Position numbers and translations under genes: made by a program. A stretch of 56,369 nucleotides of DNA from Nitrospinaceae bacterium (GTDB lineage: Bacteria > Nitrospinota_A > UBA7883 > JAJDBK01). The DNA lies in NCBI GenBank assembly GCA_029261405.1, contig JAJDBK010000005.1, positions 32,001-88,369 on the forward strand. Direction: 5' to 3'. Positions 56,237-56,369 of this stretch are shown here, piece after piece; within the stretch, counting starts at the first letter, position 1; each line of letters starts with the position of its first letter. A model generated the notes under the pieces. It ran no database searches, was not told the DNA's origin, and saw only the letters and a program-made list of their open reading frames with translations.

Positions 56237-56369
56237 ATGGCAAAGGAGAAATTCGACAGGTCGAAACCTCATGTGAACATAGGAACCATCGGTCACGTGG
56301 ATCATGGTAAAACTACGTTGACGGCGGCGATCACGGAGGTACAGAGCAAGAAGGGAATGGCCGACTTTA
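56237..56369 (+). CDS. tuf: Elongation factor Tu, N-terminal part (runs off the window)
   Basis: ATG 56237 opens [20 protein letters not shown], followed by the G1 loop [15 protein letters not shown], which identifies EF-Tu. The frame stays open to the last base. AGAAAG precedes the ATG. It is the fourth gene of the rpsL-rpsG-fusA-tuf order. Confidence 0.95.
   Translation, partial: MAKEKFDRSKPHVNIGTIGHVDHGKTTLTAAITEVQSKKGMADF

Overview
This window reads as a chromosomal segment of a Gram-negative, outer-membrane-bearing bacterium. The evidence is two beta-barrel porins, KDO and heptose LPS genes (kdsA, kdsB, waaF, lpxL), several lipoproteins and a periplasmic c-type cytochrome. Gene families and order (split gcvPA/gcvPB, nrdR-siroheme synthase-hemX-hemA-hemC, NtrC-type regulators, a DUF721 protein, a TPR lipoprotein followed by a LolB-like lipoprotein) resemble Desulfobacterota, Nitrospirota or Nitrospinota. 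I cannot name the species. Coding density is high, with many 4-10 nt overlaps and frequent TTG starts, including in rpsL, fusA, rpiB, gcvPA and hisH.

Layout. 1-5500: a partial ORF, a cytochrome c, an OprO/OprP-like porin behind a well-formed Pho-box-like promoter, and a sensor kinase with an NtrC-like regulator that has lost GAFTGA. 5540-13530: DUF420 protein, uvrA, truA, trpE, apaH and a soluble GAF histidine kinase. 13529-14702 (minus): CDF transporter and a small repeat-bearing lipoprotein. 14737-21652: a small upstream ORF coupled to kdsA, then rpiB-glyA-nrdR-met8-hemX-hemA-hemC, linking one-carbon metabolism and tetrapyrrole synthesis. 21653-22266: a decayed STAND-type NTPase remnant. 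22416-23389: membrane protein plus methyltransferase. 23501-35469 (minus): a chemoreceptor with a duplicated sensor domain, an unknown protein, pyrG, kdsB, and a glycine-cleavage cluster (YjbQ, gcvT, gcvH, gcvPA, gcvPB) ending in an unusual radical-SAM gene.

35545-40236: DUF721 protein, TPR lipoprotein, LolB-like lipoprotein, then an AT-rich accessory patch (DUF2806-like protein, broken higB, intact higA). 40315-46175 (minus): a porin co-transcribed with a PhnD/selenate-type binding protein, a frameshifted membrane-protein gene, waaF-lpxL and hisH-hisB. 46318-50533: PAS-sigma54 activator, secreted nuclease, an unknown single-pass membrane protein and thrC. 50655-end: priA and the str operon (rpsL, rpsG, fusA, start of tuf).

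Most of the window is housekeeping. The accessory signals are the Pho-box porin beside a GAFTGA-less regulator, the CX4CX2C radical-SAM gene on the glycine-cleavage operon, the kdsA upstream ORF, the orphan oxyanion-binding protein/porin pair, and three decaying genes. I did not see a clear new multi-gene defence or metabolic system.
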